From the NCBI RefSeq assembly GCF_002086735.1, contig NZ_MVIJ01000001.1:62001-126000 (forward strand): 64,000 bases of DNA, written 5' to 3'. Made by a program: the position numbers and the translations under genes. Below the pieces are notes generated by a model. The model ran no database searches and was not told the DNA's origin. It was given only the letters and a program-made list of their open reading frames with translations. This DNA is from Mycobacterium scrofulaceum. Its GTDB lineage: Bacteria > Actinomycetota > Actinomycetes > Mycobacteriales > Mycobacteriaceae. Shown one piece after another: positions 36,147 through 45,975 of the stretch; position 1 is the first letter of the stretch; every line of letters begins with the position of its first letter.

Positions 36147-36343
36147 CAAGGCCTCCAGCCGGTTGTGATCCGCTTCACACCAGGCTACGGCTAACTCGCG
36201 CGGCGCAAAAGCCGCGACGAGAACCGGTAGCCGATCCGTGTCCATACCCTGACGTCACCGTTCGAAACCGGCGCGTGGCGCCCGGCGCGCCGGATCGGCC
36301 GATTGGGCCACCGGGGAGGGCGGCGGCTTGCAAGATAGGGGCC

Positions 36344-37183
36344 ATGATCGAGATCACGCTGCTCGGGACCGGGAGCCCGATCCCCGACCCCAACCGCGCC
36401 GGGCCGTCGACTCTGGTGCGCGCCGGCGGGCAGGTGTTCCTGGTGGACTGCGGCCGGGGCGTGCTGCAGCGCGCGGCGGCCGTGGGCGTGGGCGCCGCCG
36501 GATTGACGGCGCTGCTGATCACGCACCTGCACAGCGACCACATCGGAGACCTGGGCGACCTCCTCATCACGCGCTGGATCAGCACCTTCGCCCCGGACCC
36601 CGCGCCGCTGCCCATCATCGGACCGCCCGGGATCGCCGAGACGGTCGAGGCGACGCTGAAGGCGTTCCGCCACGACATCGAGTACCGGATCGCCCATCAT
36701 GCCGACCTGAACGCCCCACCGGCGGTCGAGGTCCACGAGTGCACCGAGGGGGCGGTGTGGGACCGCGACGGCGTGTCGATCCGGGTGGCGCCGACGGATC
36801 ACCGGCCGGTGGCGCCGACCGTCGGGTTCCGTATCGACTACGGGACGGCGTCGGTCGTGCTCGCCGGCGACACGGTGCCCTGCCCCGGCCTCGACCGGTT
36901 GGCCGCCGGCGCCGGCGCGTTGGTGCACACCGTGATCCGCAAGGACATCGTCGGCAACATCCCGCAACAACGGCTCCAAGACATCTGCGACTACCACTCG
37001 TCGGTCGAAGAGGCGGCCGCGACCGCCGCCCGCGCCGGGGTCGGCACCCTCGTCATGACGCACTACGTGCCGGCGCTGGTGGCCGGCCAGGAAGAACAGT
37101 GGCGGGCCCTGGCGGCATCGCAGTTCGGCGGGCGGATCGAACTGGGCGACGACCTGCATCGCGTCGAGATCGACGCGCCGTAG
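36344..37183 (+). CDS. rnz: Metallo-beta-lactamase-fold hydrolase, RNase Z-like
   Basis: 279-aa MBL-fold protein. Metal-site motif HLHSDH, further ligand region [17 protein letters not shown], and the late MTHYVP histidine fit tRNase Z (3'-end maturation of tRNA) or arylsulfatase-like members; M. tuberculosis Rv2407 is annotated as RNase Z. The N-terminal [22 protein letters not shown] is typical. The flexible arm of some tRNase Z is not obvious, so activity is by homology only. ATG 36344; the upstream CAAGAT and AGGGG leave it open whether the mRNA is leaderless. Confidence 0.85.
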   Translation: MIEITLLGTGSPIPDPNRAGPSTLVRAGGQVFLVDCGRGVLQRAAAVGVGAAGLTALLITHLHSDHIGDLGDLLITRWISTFAPDPAPLPIIGPPGIAETVEATLKAFRHDIEYRIAHHADLNAPPAVEVHECTEGAVWDRDGVSIRVAPTDHRPVAPTVGFRIDYGTASVVLAGDTVPCPGLDRLAAGAGALVHTVIRKDIVGNIPQQRLQDICDYHSSVEEAAATAARAGVGTLVMTHYVPALVAGQEEQWRALAASQFGGRIELGDDLHRVEIDAP

Positions 37184-37249
37184 GGGTCATTCCAGCGCCC
37201 GGGCCACGGGGCCCGCGCAGCGGCGGCTGACCGTCGCCGGGCCAGGCGG

Positions 37250-38089
37250 CTACGCCAGCCGGGTGACCTCCACCACGACGTCGAGGTCGGTCGCCCCCTG
37301 ACCGGAGTAGATGCCCTTCAGGGGAGGCACGTCGGTGTAGTCGCGGCCGGCGCCGACGCTGACGTACTGCTCGGAGATCTCGGTTTCGTTGGTGGGGTCA
37401 TAGCTCCACCAGCCGCCCGTCCATGCCTGAATCCAGGCGTGGCTGCGCCCGTCCACGGTGTCCCCGACGACGGCGTTGTGCTTGGGGTGCAGGTAACCCG
37501 ACACGTAGTGCGCCGGAATTCCCATGGCCCGCAACAACATCAGGGACAGGTGCACGAAGTCCTGGCAGACACCCTTGCCCGCGTTCAGCGCGTCCAGCCC
37601 CGACGAGTGCACGCTGGTGGTTCCCGGGAGATAGTCCAGCTCCTCGCGCACCCAGCGGGCCGCGGCGGCGACGGCCTCGGCCGGCCGATGCGCCTTGGCG
37701 ATCTTCTTCGCCACGGAGGCAATCTTTTTGCTCGCCGGGGTGTGCCGGGTGGGGCGAAGCAATTCGTCGAATCGATCGATCACCACCTCCGACCGCAGGT
37801 CGCCCCAGCCGACGTCGGTCACCGGCGGTTCCGGCCGCTCGGTTTCGACCACCGAGGACGACGTCACCGTGAGGTCGGTGTGCGGCGCGTGCAGGTCGAA
37901 CGCCGTGACCGCGGTGCCCCAGTAGTCGACGTAGCGATAGGACCGGGTCGCCGGAATCGTCTCGACCCGGTTGAGGATGACGTTCTGCCTGCTGTTGGAC
38001 CGGGGGGTCAGCCGCGCCTCGTTGTAGGAGGCGGTCACCGCCGACTGGTAGGCGTACCCGGTGGTGTGCACCACCCGCAGCCGCCACAT
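37250..38089 (-). CDS. Transglutaminase-like cysteine peptidase
   Basis: 279-aa protein with an N-terminal beta-rich part (MWRLRVVHTTGYAYQSAVTASYNEARLTPRSN-type opening) and a transglutaminase core. Catalytic residues: Cys in GKGVCQDFVHL, His in GRSHAWIQAW, Asp in WWSYDPTN. Rv2409c homologue. Third gene of a leftward operon after the ATP-grasp and alpha-E genes, overlapping the alpha-E stop by one base. This triad is widespread and has been predicted to make and process peptide-like conjugates; no substrate is known. Confidence 0.9.
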   Translation of the reverse strand: MWRLRVVHTTGYAYQSAVTASYNEARLTPRSNSRQNVILNRVETIPATRSYRYVDYWGTAVTAFDLHAPHTDLTVTSSSVVETERPEPPVTDVGWGDLRSEVVIDRFDELLRPTRHTPASKKIASVAKKIAKAHRPAEAVAAAARWVREELDYLPGTTSVHSSGLDALNAGKGVCQDFVHLSLMLLRAMGIPAHYVSGYLHPKHNAVVGDTVDGRSHAWIQAWTGGWWSYDPTNETEISEQYVSVGAGRDYTDVPPLKGIYSGQGATDLDVVVEVTRLA

Positions 38090-39066
38090 CAGTTCTCCCC
38101 TTGCCTGGCGACCAACCGGGCGATATCACCGGCGTCCGACCACGCCACCCATGGCGTGACGTGAAAGTACTGCACCGACAACGCTTCTCCGACTTCGCGG
38201 CAGGTGCGCTGCAAGCCCGCCAGCCGGATCTCCAAGGACTCCAGCAGGACGCCGGGTTGCACGAATTCCAGTTCGCTGCGGGCCTGCCCCAGCAACCGCT
38301 GCGCCTCGCCGGTGGCACCGATCCGGCTCTGCCGACTGTGCAGCAGTTCGTCGAGGTTGTGCTCGGCCAGCCGCAGCGAATAGAACACCGAGCGGGGGAA
38401 CAGCCGGTCGAGCAGCATGAACTCGACCACCCGGCCGGCGTCGAGCACGCCGCGATAGGTGCGCAGATAGGTGTCGTGCGCGCCCGCCGAGCGCAGCAGC
38501 GTCACCCACGCCGGCGACGACGCGCTGTCTCCCACCCGCGAGAGCAACAGCCGCACCGTCATGTCGACCCGCTCGATAGCCCGGCCCAGCACCATGAAGC
38601 GGTACCCGTCGTCGCGGGACAGCGTCGAGTCGGCCAACCCCGCGAACATCGCCGCCCGGCCCTCGATGTAGGACAGGAACTCATGCGGCCCGAGGCGTTT
38701 GGCGGCGCGCTCGCGTTCACCCAGCGCGTGGTAGGTGGTGTTGAGGCACTCCCAGATCTCGCTCGACGTCACCTCCCGCGCCGACTTGGCGTTCTCCCGC
38801 GCCGCCGTGACGGCGTCGACGATCGACGAGCCGCCCGAGGCGTTGGTGCTGAAGGCCACCAGATCGGTCAACGACCACACGTCCAGGTCGTGCGTCGGGG
38901 GGTCGATCCCCAGCACCCGCAGCAGCAGCCGGGACGCCTGGTCCGGGTCGACACTGGAATCCTCGAGCAGCTGGTGCAGGACCACATCGAGGATGCGCGC
39001 GGTGTCGTCGGCGCGCTCGACATAGCGACCGATCCAGAACAGCGCCTCGGCGTTGCGGGCCAGCAT
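38089..39066 (-). CDS. Alpha-E domain protein
   Basis: 325-aa all-helical protein of the alpha-E family (Rv2410c). It starts [24 protein letters not shown], the family hallmark, with conserved EIWECLNTTYHAL, RAIERVDMTVRLL and YRGVLDAGRVVEFMLLDRLFPRSVFYSL. It always travels with the ATP-grasp and transglutaminase genes. ATG 39066 overlaps the ATP-grasp stop by one base. No catalytic residues are assigned in the family; probably a binding or accessory subunit. Confidence 0.9.
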   Translation of the reverse strand: MLARNAEALFWIGRYVERADDTARILDVVLHQLLEDSSVDPDQASRLLLRVLGIDPPTHDLDVWSLTDLVAFSTNASGGSSIVDAVTAARENAKSAREVTSSEIWECLNTTYHALGERERAAKRLGPHEFLSYIEGRAAMFAGLADSTLSRDDGYRFMVLGRAIERVDMTVRLLLSRVGDSASSPAWVTLLRSAGAHDTYLRTYRGVLDAGRVVEFMLLDRLFPRSVFYSLRLAEHNLDELLHSRQSRIGATGEAQRLLGQARSELEFVQPGVLLESLEIRLAGLQRTCREVGEALSVQYFHVTPWVAWSDAGDIARLVARQGEN

Positions 39067-40742
39067 CAGCGCTTCCCCCGCCGCTGTTGTTGCAGGAGCT
39101 GCTGTTCCTGCGGTGATTCGCGGGTCTGGGACTGCGTTTGCGTCCGCCGCGGCGCGCCGTCCGACGCCGGGTCGGGCATGGACTCCGGCAGCGAGCGCAC
39201 GACTTCGGCGGCGCCCAGCTCGTGCTCGCCGGCCGAGGTTCGCGACGACGCCAGCACCCAGGTGTCCTTGGAGCCACCGCCCTGGCTCGAGTTGACCACC
39301 CGAGAACCTTCGACCAGGGCCACCCGGGTGAGCCCGCCGGGCAGCACCCACACGTCGTCGCCGTCGTTGACCGCGAAGGGCCGCAGGTCGACGTACCGGG
39401 GCGCCAGCGTGTTCCCGATCTGCGTGGGCACGGTGGACAGTTCCATCATCGGCTGGGCGATCCAGCTGCGCGGATCGTCGCGAACCTTCTTGGCGACGGT
39501 GGCCAACTCTTTGTCGGACGCCTCCGGCCCGAACACGATGCCGTACCCGCCCGAGCCCTCGACCGGCTTGAGGACCAACTCGTCGATGCGGTCGAGCACC
39601 TCTTCGCGTTCGTCGTCCAGCCAGCACCGGTAGGTCTCGACGTTGGCCAGCAGCGGCTTCTCGCCCAGGTAGTACTCGATCATGGTCGGCACGTAGGTGT
39701 AGACCAACTTGTCGTCGCCCACACCGTTGCCGATGGCGCTGGAGATGACGACGTTCCCGGCGCGCGCGGCGTTGACCAGGCCGGCCACGCCCAGCACCGA
39801 GTCCGCGCGGAACTGCAGCGGGTCCAGGAAGGCGTCGTCGATCCGCCGGTAGATGACGTCGACCTGCACCTCCCCTTCGGTGGTGCGCATGTACACCTGG
39901 TTGTCCCGGCAGAACAGGTCGCGCCCCTCGACCAGCTCGACGCCCATCTGGCGGGCCAGCAGCGAGTGCTCGAAGTACGCCGAGTTGTACACCCCCGGGG
40001 TCAGCACCACCACCGTCGGATCGGCCTCGTTGGTGGCCGCCGAGTTGCGCAGGGCGCGCAGCAGGTGCGACGCGTAGGCGTCGACCGCGCGCACCCGGTG
40101 GGTGGCGAACAGGTTGGGGAAGACCCGTGCCATGGTCCGCCGGTTCTCCATGACATAGGAGACGCCCGACGGCGAACGCAGATTGTCCTCGAGGACCCGG
40201 AAGTTGCCCTTCTCGTCGCGGATCAGGTCGATACCCGCCACGTGGATGCGGACGCCGTTGGGCGGGACGATGCCCATCGCCTGCCGGTGGAAATGCTCGC
40301 AGGAGGTGACCAGGCGGCGCGGGATGATGTCGTCGTTCAGGATCTCCTGGTCGCCGTAGATGTCGTCGAGATACATCTCCAGGGCCTTGACGCGTTGGAC
40401 GATGCCGCGCTCCAGCCGGCTCCACTCGGCGGCCGAGATCACCCGGGGAACCAGGTCCAGCGGGAACGGCCGCTCCTGCCCCGACAGCGAGAAGGTGATG
40501 CCCTGGTCGATGAACGCGCGGCCCAGCGCCTCGGCGCGGGCCCGGAGATCGGAGGCGTCCGACGGCGCGAGCTCGGCGTAGATGCCCTTGTAGGGTCCCC
40601 GAACGGCGCCCTGGGCGTCGAACATCTCGTCAAAGGCCGCCGAGTAAAGATCCGTCGAGGTGTTGTACCCGCCGAAGATGCGCTCGGCGCGCGCGGCGCG
40701 TAACGCTCGTCCCGTGTCCTCGAGCTGGCTGGGAAGACTCAC
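39066..40742 (-). CDS. Circularly permuted ATP-grasp protein
   Basis: 558-aa protein, Rv2411c homologue. Circularly permuted ATP-grasp (type 2) landmarks: [69 protein letters not shown] and [16 protein letters not shown]. These bind ATP and Mg2+ and ligate a carboxylate to an amine. A Gln/Arg-rich low-complexity tail (last about 35 residues) follows. GTG 40742 with a weak ribosome site. First gene of the three-gene operon; the 146-bp gap to divergent rpsT holds both promoters. Confidence 0.9.
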   Translation of the reverse strand: MSLPSQLEDTGRALRAARAERIFGGYNTSTDLYSAAFDEMFDAQGAVRGPYKGIYAELAPSDASDLRARAEALGRAFIDQGITFSLSGQERPFPLDLVPRVISAAEWSRLERGIVQRVKALEMYLDDIYGDQEILNDDIIPRRLVTSCEHFHRQAMGIVPPNGVRIHVAGIDLIRDEKGNFRVLEDNLRSPSGVSYVMENRRTMARVFPNLFATHRVRAVDAYASHLLRALRNSAATNEADPTVVVLTPGVYNSAYFEHSLLARQMGVELVEGRDLFCRDNQVYMRTTEGEVQVDVIYRRIDDAFLDPLQFRADSVLGVAGLVNAARAGNVVISSAIGNGVGDDKLVYTYVPTMIEYYLGEKPLLANVETYRCWLDDEREEVLDRIDELVLKPVEGSGGYGIVFGPEASDKELATVAKKVRDDPRSWIAQPMMELSTVPTQIGNTLAPRYVDLRPFAVNDGDDVWVLPGGLTRVALVEGSRVVNSSQGGGSKDTWVLASSRTSAGEHELGAAEVVRSLPESMPDPASDGAPRRTQTQSQTRESPQEQQLLQQQRRGKR

Positions 40743-40888
40743 TTTTCAGATGCTGCCTCACATTGGCGTTATGGCAGGCCACGGGTTCCCGTTTTGGGAG
40801 AAAACGTAACCGACTGATAACCTGGGCAGTCGCTGTGGTGATATCCGGCGCCGGAAAACCAACGTCGAAGCGGAGAAGGAAACTAAGC

Positions 40889-41149
40889 GTGGCCAACATC
40901 AAGTCGCAGCAGAAGCGCAATCGCACCAACGAGCGCGCCCGCCTGCGCAACAAGTCGGTGAAGTCTTCGCTGCGCACCGCCGTCCGCGCGTTCCGCGAGG
41001 CGACCCACGCCGGCGACAAAGAGAAGGCCACGGAGCTGCTCGCGTCGACCACCCGCAAGCTGGACAAGGCGGCCAGCAAGGGCGTGATCCACAAGAACCA
41101 GGCGGCCAACAAGAAGTCGGCCCTGGCCCGCGCGCTCAACAAGCTCTGA
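40889..41149 (+). CDS. rpsT: Ribosomal protein S20
   Basis: 86-aa basic protein: [29 protein letters not shown] and a C-terminal [26 protein letters not shown], the complete S20 pattern. Binds 16S rRNA in the body of the small subunit. GTG 40889 with GAGAAGGA at the right distance. Single gene, convergent with holA (15 bp between stops). Confidence 0.97.
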   Translation: MANIKSQQKRNRTNERARLRNKSVKSSLRTAVRAFREATHAGDKEKATELLASTTRKLDKAASKGVIHKNQAANKKSALARALNKL

Positions 41150-41164
41150 GGCCCGCCCGCCCGC

Positions 41165-42142
41165 TCATCGGTTCCGGTGGGCGGCCAGCTCGGCCACCTG
41201 CCTGACCGCCGATTCCAGTGCGTAGTCGGCATCCGCGACCGCGCCCTTGACGTTGGCGTTGAGCGCGGCCACCACCTTCATCGCGGCCGCCACACTGTCG
41301 CGCGACCAGTAGCGCGCCTGCTTCTGCGCCTTCTGCACCCGCCAGGGCGGCATCCCCAACTGCGACGCCAACCGATAGGGATCGCCTGAGAGCGGGCCGA
41401 CCCGGCCGATCGTGTGCACCGCCTCGGCAAGCGCGTCGGCCAACACCACCAGCGGCTCGCCACGCATCATCGCCCACCGCAGCGCCTCCGCCGCTCCCGC
41501 GACGTCGCCGGCCACCGCCTTGTCCGCGATGTCGAACCCCTTCACCTCGGCTTTGCCGCTGTGGTAGCGCCGGACCGCGGCGGCATCCACCACCCCGCCG
41601 GTGTCGGCCACCAGCTGCGAACACGCGGCCGCCAGCTCCCGCACGTCGGAGCCGACCGCGTCCAGCATGGCCGTCACGGTGTCCTCGTCGACCTTGACCC
41701 GCAGCGCCCGGAACTCCTTGCGGACGAAGTCGACCCGCTCGCCGGCCTTGGTGATCCGCGCGCACGGATGCACGACGGCGCCCAGTGACTGCAGCTCGGT
41801 CGCCAGGGCCTTGGCCCGACCGCCGCCCGAATGCACCACCACTAGCATCGTGCCCAGCGGCAGGTCGGCCGCGGCCGACGCGATGACCGCGGCGGCCTCC
41901 TTGCCGGCTTCGCCGGCGGCCTCCAGCACGACGATGCGCTCGTCGCCGAACAGCGACGGGCTCAGCAGCTCGGCGAGCTCGTAGGTACTGACGTCACCGG
42001 CCCGCATCCGGCTGACCGGGACGTCGGCCTCGTTGTGGGCGCCGGCCCGCTGGCGCGCCGACCGCAACACGTCGGCCACCGCCCGCTCGACCAGCAGCTC
42101 CTCGTCTCCCAGGACCAGGTGCAACGGCGAAACCTCGCTCAC
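41165..42142 (-). CDS. holA: DNA polymerase III delta subunit HolA
   Basis: 325-aa clamp-loader delta subunit. N-terminal [16 protein letters not shown] (degenerate P-loop region), the middle [18 protein letters not shown], and helical C-terminal part [30 protein letters not shown] are typical of HolA. It opens the beta clamp together with gamma/tau and delta'. GTG 42142. Rv2413c homologue at the conserved place; comEC begins 26 bp upstream of it in the same direction, so the three genes comEA-comEC-holA probably form one transcript. Confidence 0.93.
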   Translation of the reverse strand: MSEVSPLHLVLGDEELLVERAVADVLRSARQRAGAHNEADVPVSRMRAGDVSTYELAELLSPSLFGDERIVVLEAAGEAGKEAAAVIASAAADLPLGTMLVVVHSGGGRAKALATELQSLGAVVHPCARITKAGERVDFVRKEFRALRVKVDEDTVTAMLDAVGSDVRELAAACSQLVADTGGVVDAAAVRRYHSGKAEVKGFDIADKAVAGDVAGAAEALRWAMMRGEPLVVLADALAEAVHTIGRVGPLSGDPYRLASQLGMPPWRVQKAQKQARYWSRDSVAAAMKVVAALNANVKGAVADADYALESAVRQVAELAAHRNR

Positions 42143-42168
42143 CCCACGATGGTGTCACGACGCACCGA

Positions 42169-43758
42169 CTACGCCGCCGCGGGATCCAGCAGCGTCGACA
42201 GCCACCACGCCAGCGCGCACAGGACCGCCGTCAGCGCGCCCAGGCCGGCCGCGGCGCCGAACCAGCGCCGGCCGCGCAGGCGCTCGACCGTCACGACGAT
42301 CAGCGCTGTCAGCCCGGCGACCAGCAGCACCCCGGGCGCCCCGGAGGGGACGGGCACCGTCGCGGCGGGCACCCCCGCCGACCATCGCGCCACCCGCAAG
42401 ACCCACCACACCTCCGGGCCGGTGAAGCGGATCAACAGCTGCGCGCCGGACGGCCATGCCAGGCTCGACACGGCCGCCGCGCTCCCCAGCACGGTGATCG
42501 GCGCGATCACCGGTGCCGCGGCGAGGTTGGCGGCCACCGCCACCAGGCTGACGCGCCCCGAGATGCCGGCCACCAGCGGGGCGGTCACCGCGTGCGCCGC
42601 TGCGGCGATCGCCAGCGCGTCGGCCAGCGGCTTGGGGCAGCCCCGCCCCACCAGGCGGCGCGACCAGGCCGGCGCGACGAGGACCAACGCGGCCGTCGCG
42701 ACCGCCGACAACGCGAAGCCCACGTCGACGGCCAGCTGCGGGGCGACCGCGAGCAGGACCAGCACGGTGCCGCAGAGCGCCGGGATCGCCTGCCGCCGCC
42801 GCGACGAGAGCATCCCCGCCAGCCCGATGGCGCCCATGACGGCCGCACGCAACACGCTCGCCGTCGGTTGCACGACGACGACGAAGGCGACCAGCGTCAG
42901 CCCGGCGAGGGCGACGGCCGCCCGCGGGCCGATCCACCGCGCCGAGAACAGCACGGCGGCACAGACGATGGTCACGTTGGCACCCGACACCGCCATCAGG
43001 TGGGTCATGCCCGCCGCGCGAAAGTCGCGGTCCGTCTCGACCGTGACCGCCGAGGTGTCGCCCAGTACCAGGGCGCGCAGCATCGCCGCCTGCTCGGCGG
43101 GCAGCGCACCGCGCACCGCGGCGGCGAACCGGCCGCGCACCGCGTGGGCCGCCCGCTGCACGGCGCCGGCGGTGCCGACGTCCGGGCGGCCCGACGCGTT
43201 GAGCACCGCGATGGTGAGGTCGCGGTGGGTCGGCCGCCCGATCCGCGCGGTGAAGCGCACCGGCCGGCCCACCATCAGCCCGTCCGGCTCCGACTCGAAA
43301 TCCGACGCGCGCGCGAAAACGACCACGCGGCCCGACATTTCGGCGTCGTGCAGGCGTTGCAGCGTGGCGCGGAACATGAGGCGGCCGCGCCCCAACGACA
43401 CCGGGCTCTCGGTCGGGGTGACGGTCACCGGTGTGGCCGTTCCGAACGCCGCGGTGACCGGGTGGCGGTCCACCGCTTCGGCGCGCAGCGCGACCGCGAA
43501 CCCGAACCCCGCTCCGGTGACGCCGACCGCGACCAGGCCGGCGCCGAGGCCCCGCAGCCGTGCTGGCTCGCCGCGCCGCCACGCGCGCCACGCCAGCACG
43601 CCCGAGGCCGCCGTCAGCGCGGCACAGCCCAACGCCACGTCTCGGCCGATCGGCCACCAGATCCCGGCGGCGGTCACCACCCAGCAGGTGAACGCGGCCG
43701 GCACCAGGCGCGCGTCGACCCGCTCCGCGCCCGGGTCGACGACGCCGGAACCGTGCAT
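42169..43758 (-). CDS. comEC: ComEC/Rec2 DNA-uptake channel homologue without the MBL domain
   Basis: 529-aa polytopic membrane protein of the ComEC/Rec2 family. After a DUF4131-like N-terminal region with two membrane spans it has the competence domain: LRALVLGDTSAV, FRAAGMTHLMAVSGANVTIV, QPTASVLRAAVMGAIGLAG and QLAVDVGFALSAVATAALVLVAP. It ends after the last membrane helices at residue 529; the C-terminal metallo-beta-lactamase domain of full-length ComEC (about 750 aa) is missing, as in M. tuberculosis Rv2414c. ATG 43758 is 5 bp after the comEA stop. Uptake of DNA is inferred from family only. Confidence 0.88.
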   Translation of the reverse strand: MHGSGVVDPGAERVDARLVPAAFTCWVVTAAGIWWPIGRDVALGCAALTAASGVLAWRAWRRGEPARLRGLGAGLVAVGVTGAGFGFAVALRAEAVDRHPVTAAFGTATPVTVTPTESPVSLGRGRLMFRATLQRLHDAEMSGRVVVFARASDFESEPDGLMVGRPVRFTARIGRPTHRDLTIAVLNASGRPDVGTAGAVQRAAHAVRGRFAAAVRGALPAEQAAMLRALVLGDTSAVTVETDRDFRAAGMTHLMAVSGANVTIVCAAVLFSARWIGPRAAVALAGLTLVAFVVVVQPTASVLRAAVMGAIGLAGMLSSRRRQAIPALCGTVLVLLAVAPQLAVDVGFALSAVATAALVLVAPAWSRRLVGRGCPKPLADALAIAAAAHAVTAPLVAGISGRVSLVAVAANLAAAPVIAPITVLGSAAAVSSLAWPSGAQLLIRFTGPEVWWVLRVARWSAGVPAATVPVPSGAPGVLLVAGLTALIVVTVERLRGRRWFGAAAGLGALTAVLCALAWWLSTLLDPAAA

Positions 43759-43763
43759 CCGCT

Positions 43764-44612
43764 TCAGACACGGACCAGGGCGCGCAACTTCTCCAGCCGC
43801 GCCGGACCGATGCCGTCGACCTCGGCGAGCTGGTCGACGCTGGTGAACTTGCCGTTGGCCTGCCGCCAGGCGACGATCGCCGCCGCCGTGACCGGCCCGA
43901 CGCCGGGCAGCGCGTCCAAATCCTCGGCGGTCGCGGTGTTGAGGTCCAGCGCCTCACCCGCCTTCGGCTTGCCCGGCCCCCCGCCGGGCCGCGGGGGTGC
44001 CGGCTTCGGGGTCGAACCGGTAGCCACCGAGCTGCCCAACGCCGTCGGCTGCCCGGGGGCGGGGGCCAGCCCGACCACGATCTGCTCGCCGTCACCCAGC
44101 GGGCGCGCCATGTTCAGCCCGATGGTGTCGGCCCCGTTCACCGCGCCGCCCGCGGCCTGCAGCGCGTCGGCGACCCGCGCGCCGGCCGCGAGGGTGACCA
44201 GCCCGGGGCTGCGCACCAGGCCGACCACGCTGACCACCACGGGCCGGTCCGGTCCGGCGGCCGGGCTCGCCGAGGGCGGCTTGGGGCCCGCCGTCGACGC
44301 CCTCTCCACGGGCGGCAGCTTGGCCGACATCACCGGCGCCGGGCGGTCGCGCAGCACGGTGAACACCGTGACCAGCACCGCCAGCGCGGCCACGATCGCC
44401 AGCCCGATGGCGCCGGCCCGCCCAGGGTCGGCGCGCAGCCTGGCCGCCCAGCCGCGATCCGCGGACCCGTCGGGCAGCCACCGCGGCAGCAGCGAATTCT
44501 GGTCCCCGTCTGCCGCCTCCGCCGTCGACGCTTGCCCCGCGCCGTCGGGGTCGGCGTCCGGGTCGGCGCCGAGTCGCCTCTGCAGGCGCGCCACGGGCAG
44601 TTCTGATCGCAT
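43764..44612 (-). CDS. comEA: ComEA-like DNA-binding membrane protein
   Basis: 282-aa protein: cytoplasmic N-terminus, one membrane helix (AIGLAIVAALAVLVTVF, about residues 68-87), a SLBB-type domain (VVVSVVGLVRSPGLVTLAAGARVADALQAAGG), a Pro/Gly-rich linker, and a C-terminal helix-hairpin-helix DNA-binding pair (LDLNTATAEDLDALPGVGPVTAAAIVAWR, SVDQLAEVDGIGPARLEKL). It is the expected external DNA receptor next to ComEC. ATG 44612. Rv2415c homologue; the next gene in M. tuberculosis (eis) is absent here and the content changes to lipid genes. Confidence 0.92.
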   Translation of the reverse strand: MRSELPVARLQRRLGADPDADPDGAGQASTAEAADGDQNSLLPRWLPDGSADRGWAARLRADPGRAGAIGLAIVAALAVLVTVFTVLRDRPAPVMSAKLPPVERASTAGPKPPSASPAAGPDRPVVVSVVGLVRSPGLVTLAAGARVADALQAAGGAVNGADTIGLNMARPLGDGEQIVVGLAPAPGQPTALGSSVATGSTPKPAPPRPGGGPGKPKAGEALDLNTATAEDLDALPGVGPVTAAAIVAWRQANGKFTSVDQLAEVDGIGPARLEKLRALVRV

Positions 44613-44807
44613 GCACCGACCGTAGGTGCGGCGACCGCCCGATCGGCCCCGCGCGCCGCCATCGCGACCGGAGGCTGTGGACTAAACCGAGGCTGTGCAC
44701 AACCGCCGGGTGGGATGGGTCACTATGGAGGCAAGAACGCACCGCCAGGACCGGGCATCCATCCGACGCTGGTAACCACGTTCAGCCCCAGACGACAGGA
44801 GGTCGCC

Positions 44808-45968
44808 GTGCAACTGGCGCTCACACCGGAGGAAGCCGCTTTCCGCGACGAACTCCGCACCATCTACACCACCAAGATTCCGGAGGAGCTACGCGAGCGG
44901 GTGCGCCGAGGCGCGGCGGAGGTGAACCGCGACGACATCGTCACCAGCCACAAGATCCTGCACGAGCAGGGTCTGGCGGTGCCGAACTGGCCGGTCGAGT
45001 GGGGGGGCAAGGACTGGACGCCGACCCAGCACCAGATCTGGGCCGACGAGATGCAGCTGGCCTGCGTCCCCGAACCGCTGAACTTCAACACCAAGATGGT
45101 GGGCCCGGTGATCGCCGAATTCGGTTCCGAGGAGGTCAAAAAACGCTTCCTACCGCCGACGGCCAGCCTCGACATCTGGTGGTGTCAGGGATTCTCCGAG
45201 CCCGAGGCGGGTTCGGACCTGGCGTCGCTGCGCACCACCGCCGTGCGCGACGGCGACAGCTACGTCGTCAACGGCCAGAAGACCTGGACCACGCTCGGCC
45301 AGTACGCGGACTGGATCTTCTGCCTGGTCCGCACCGACCCGCAGGCGCCCAAGCGGCAGGCAGGCATTTCGTTCCTGCTGTTCGACATGAAGACGCCGGG
45401 TGTCACGCTTCGGCCCATCAAGACGATCGACGGCGGTCACGAGGTCAACGAGATCTTCTTCGAAGACGTCCGCGTGCCCGCCAATCAGCTTGTCGGAGAA
45501 GAGAACAAGGGCTGGACGTACGCGAAGTTCCTGCTCGGCAATGAGCGCACCGGCATCGCCGGCGTCGGGCGGACCAAGGTGCGCCTGGCCGAGGTGAAGA
45601 AGCACGCCGCGGCGACCGGGGTGCTGGCGGATCCGCTGTTCGCGGCCCGGCTGGCCGAGGCCGAAAACGAGCTGCTGGCACTGGAACTCACGCAGTCGCG
45701 GGTGGTCACGGACTCCGCGAACGGACAACCCAATCCGGCGTCGTCGGTGCTGAAACTGCGCGGCAGCCAGCTGCAGCAGGTGGCCACCGAACTGCTCGTC
45801 GAGGTGGCCGGTCCCGACTCGCTGCCCACCGACGGCGAAGGCATTGCGTCTCCGGACTGGGCGCAACACAGTGCGCCGCATTACCTCAACTACCGCAAGA
45901 CGTCCATCTATGGCGGCAGCAACGAGGTGCAGCGCAACATCATCGCGTCCACCATCCTGGGATTGTGA
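44808..45968 (+). CDS. Acyl-CoA dehydrogenase, probable catalytic subunit
   Basis: 386-aa ACAD. FAD and substrate motifs: WWCQGFSEPEAGSDLASL, NGQKTWTTLGQYADW, and the C-terminal RKTSIYGGSNEVQRNIIASTILGL. The usual catalytic Glu position in YEGT is Gly here (IYGGS), but E246 in LLGNERTGIAGV occupies the alternative position used by isovaleryl-CoA and several heteromeric mycobacterial ACADs. GTG 44808 follows CAGGAGGT. Seven bp before the next ACAD gene, so the pair probably forms an alpha2beta2 enzyme. Substrate unknown; steroid or branched acyl-CoA is typical of such pairs. Confidence 0.9.
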   Translation: MQLALTPEEAAFRDELRTIYTTKIPEELRERVRRGAAEVNRDDIVTSHKILHEQGLAVPNWPVEWGGKDWTPTQHQIWADEMQLACVPEPLNFNTKMVGPVIAEFGSEEVKKRFLPPTASLDIWWCQGFSEPEAGSDLASLRTTAVRDGDSYVVNGQKTWTTLGQYADWIFCLVRTDPQAPKRQAGISFLLFDMKTPGVTLRPIKTIDGGHEVNEIFFEDVRVPANQLVGEENKGWTYAKFLLGNERTGIAGVGRTKVRLAEVKKHAAATGVLADPLFAARLAEAENELLALELTQSRVVTDSANGQPNPASSVLKLRGSQLQQVATELLVEVAGPDSLPTDGEGIASPDWAQHSAPHYLNYRKTSIYGGSNEVQRNIIASTILGL

Positions 45969-45975
45969 GGCAGAC

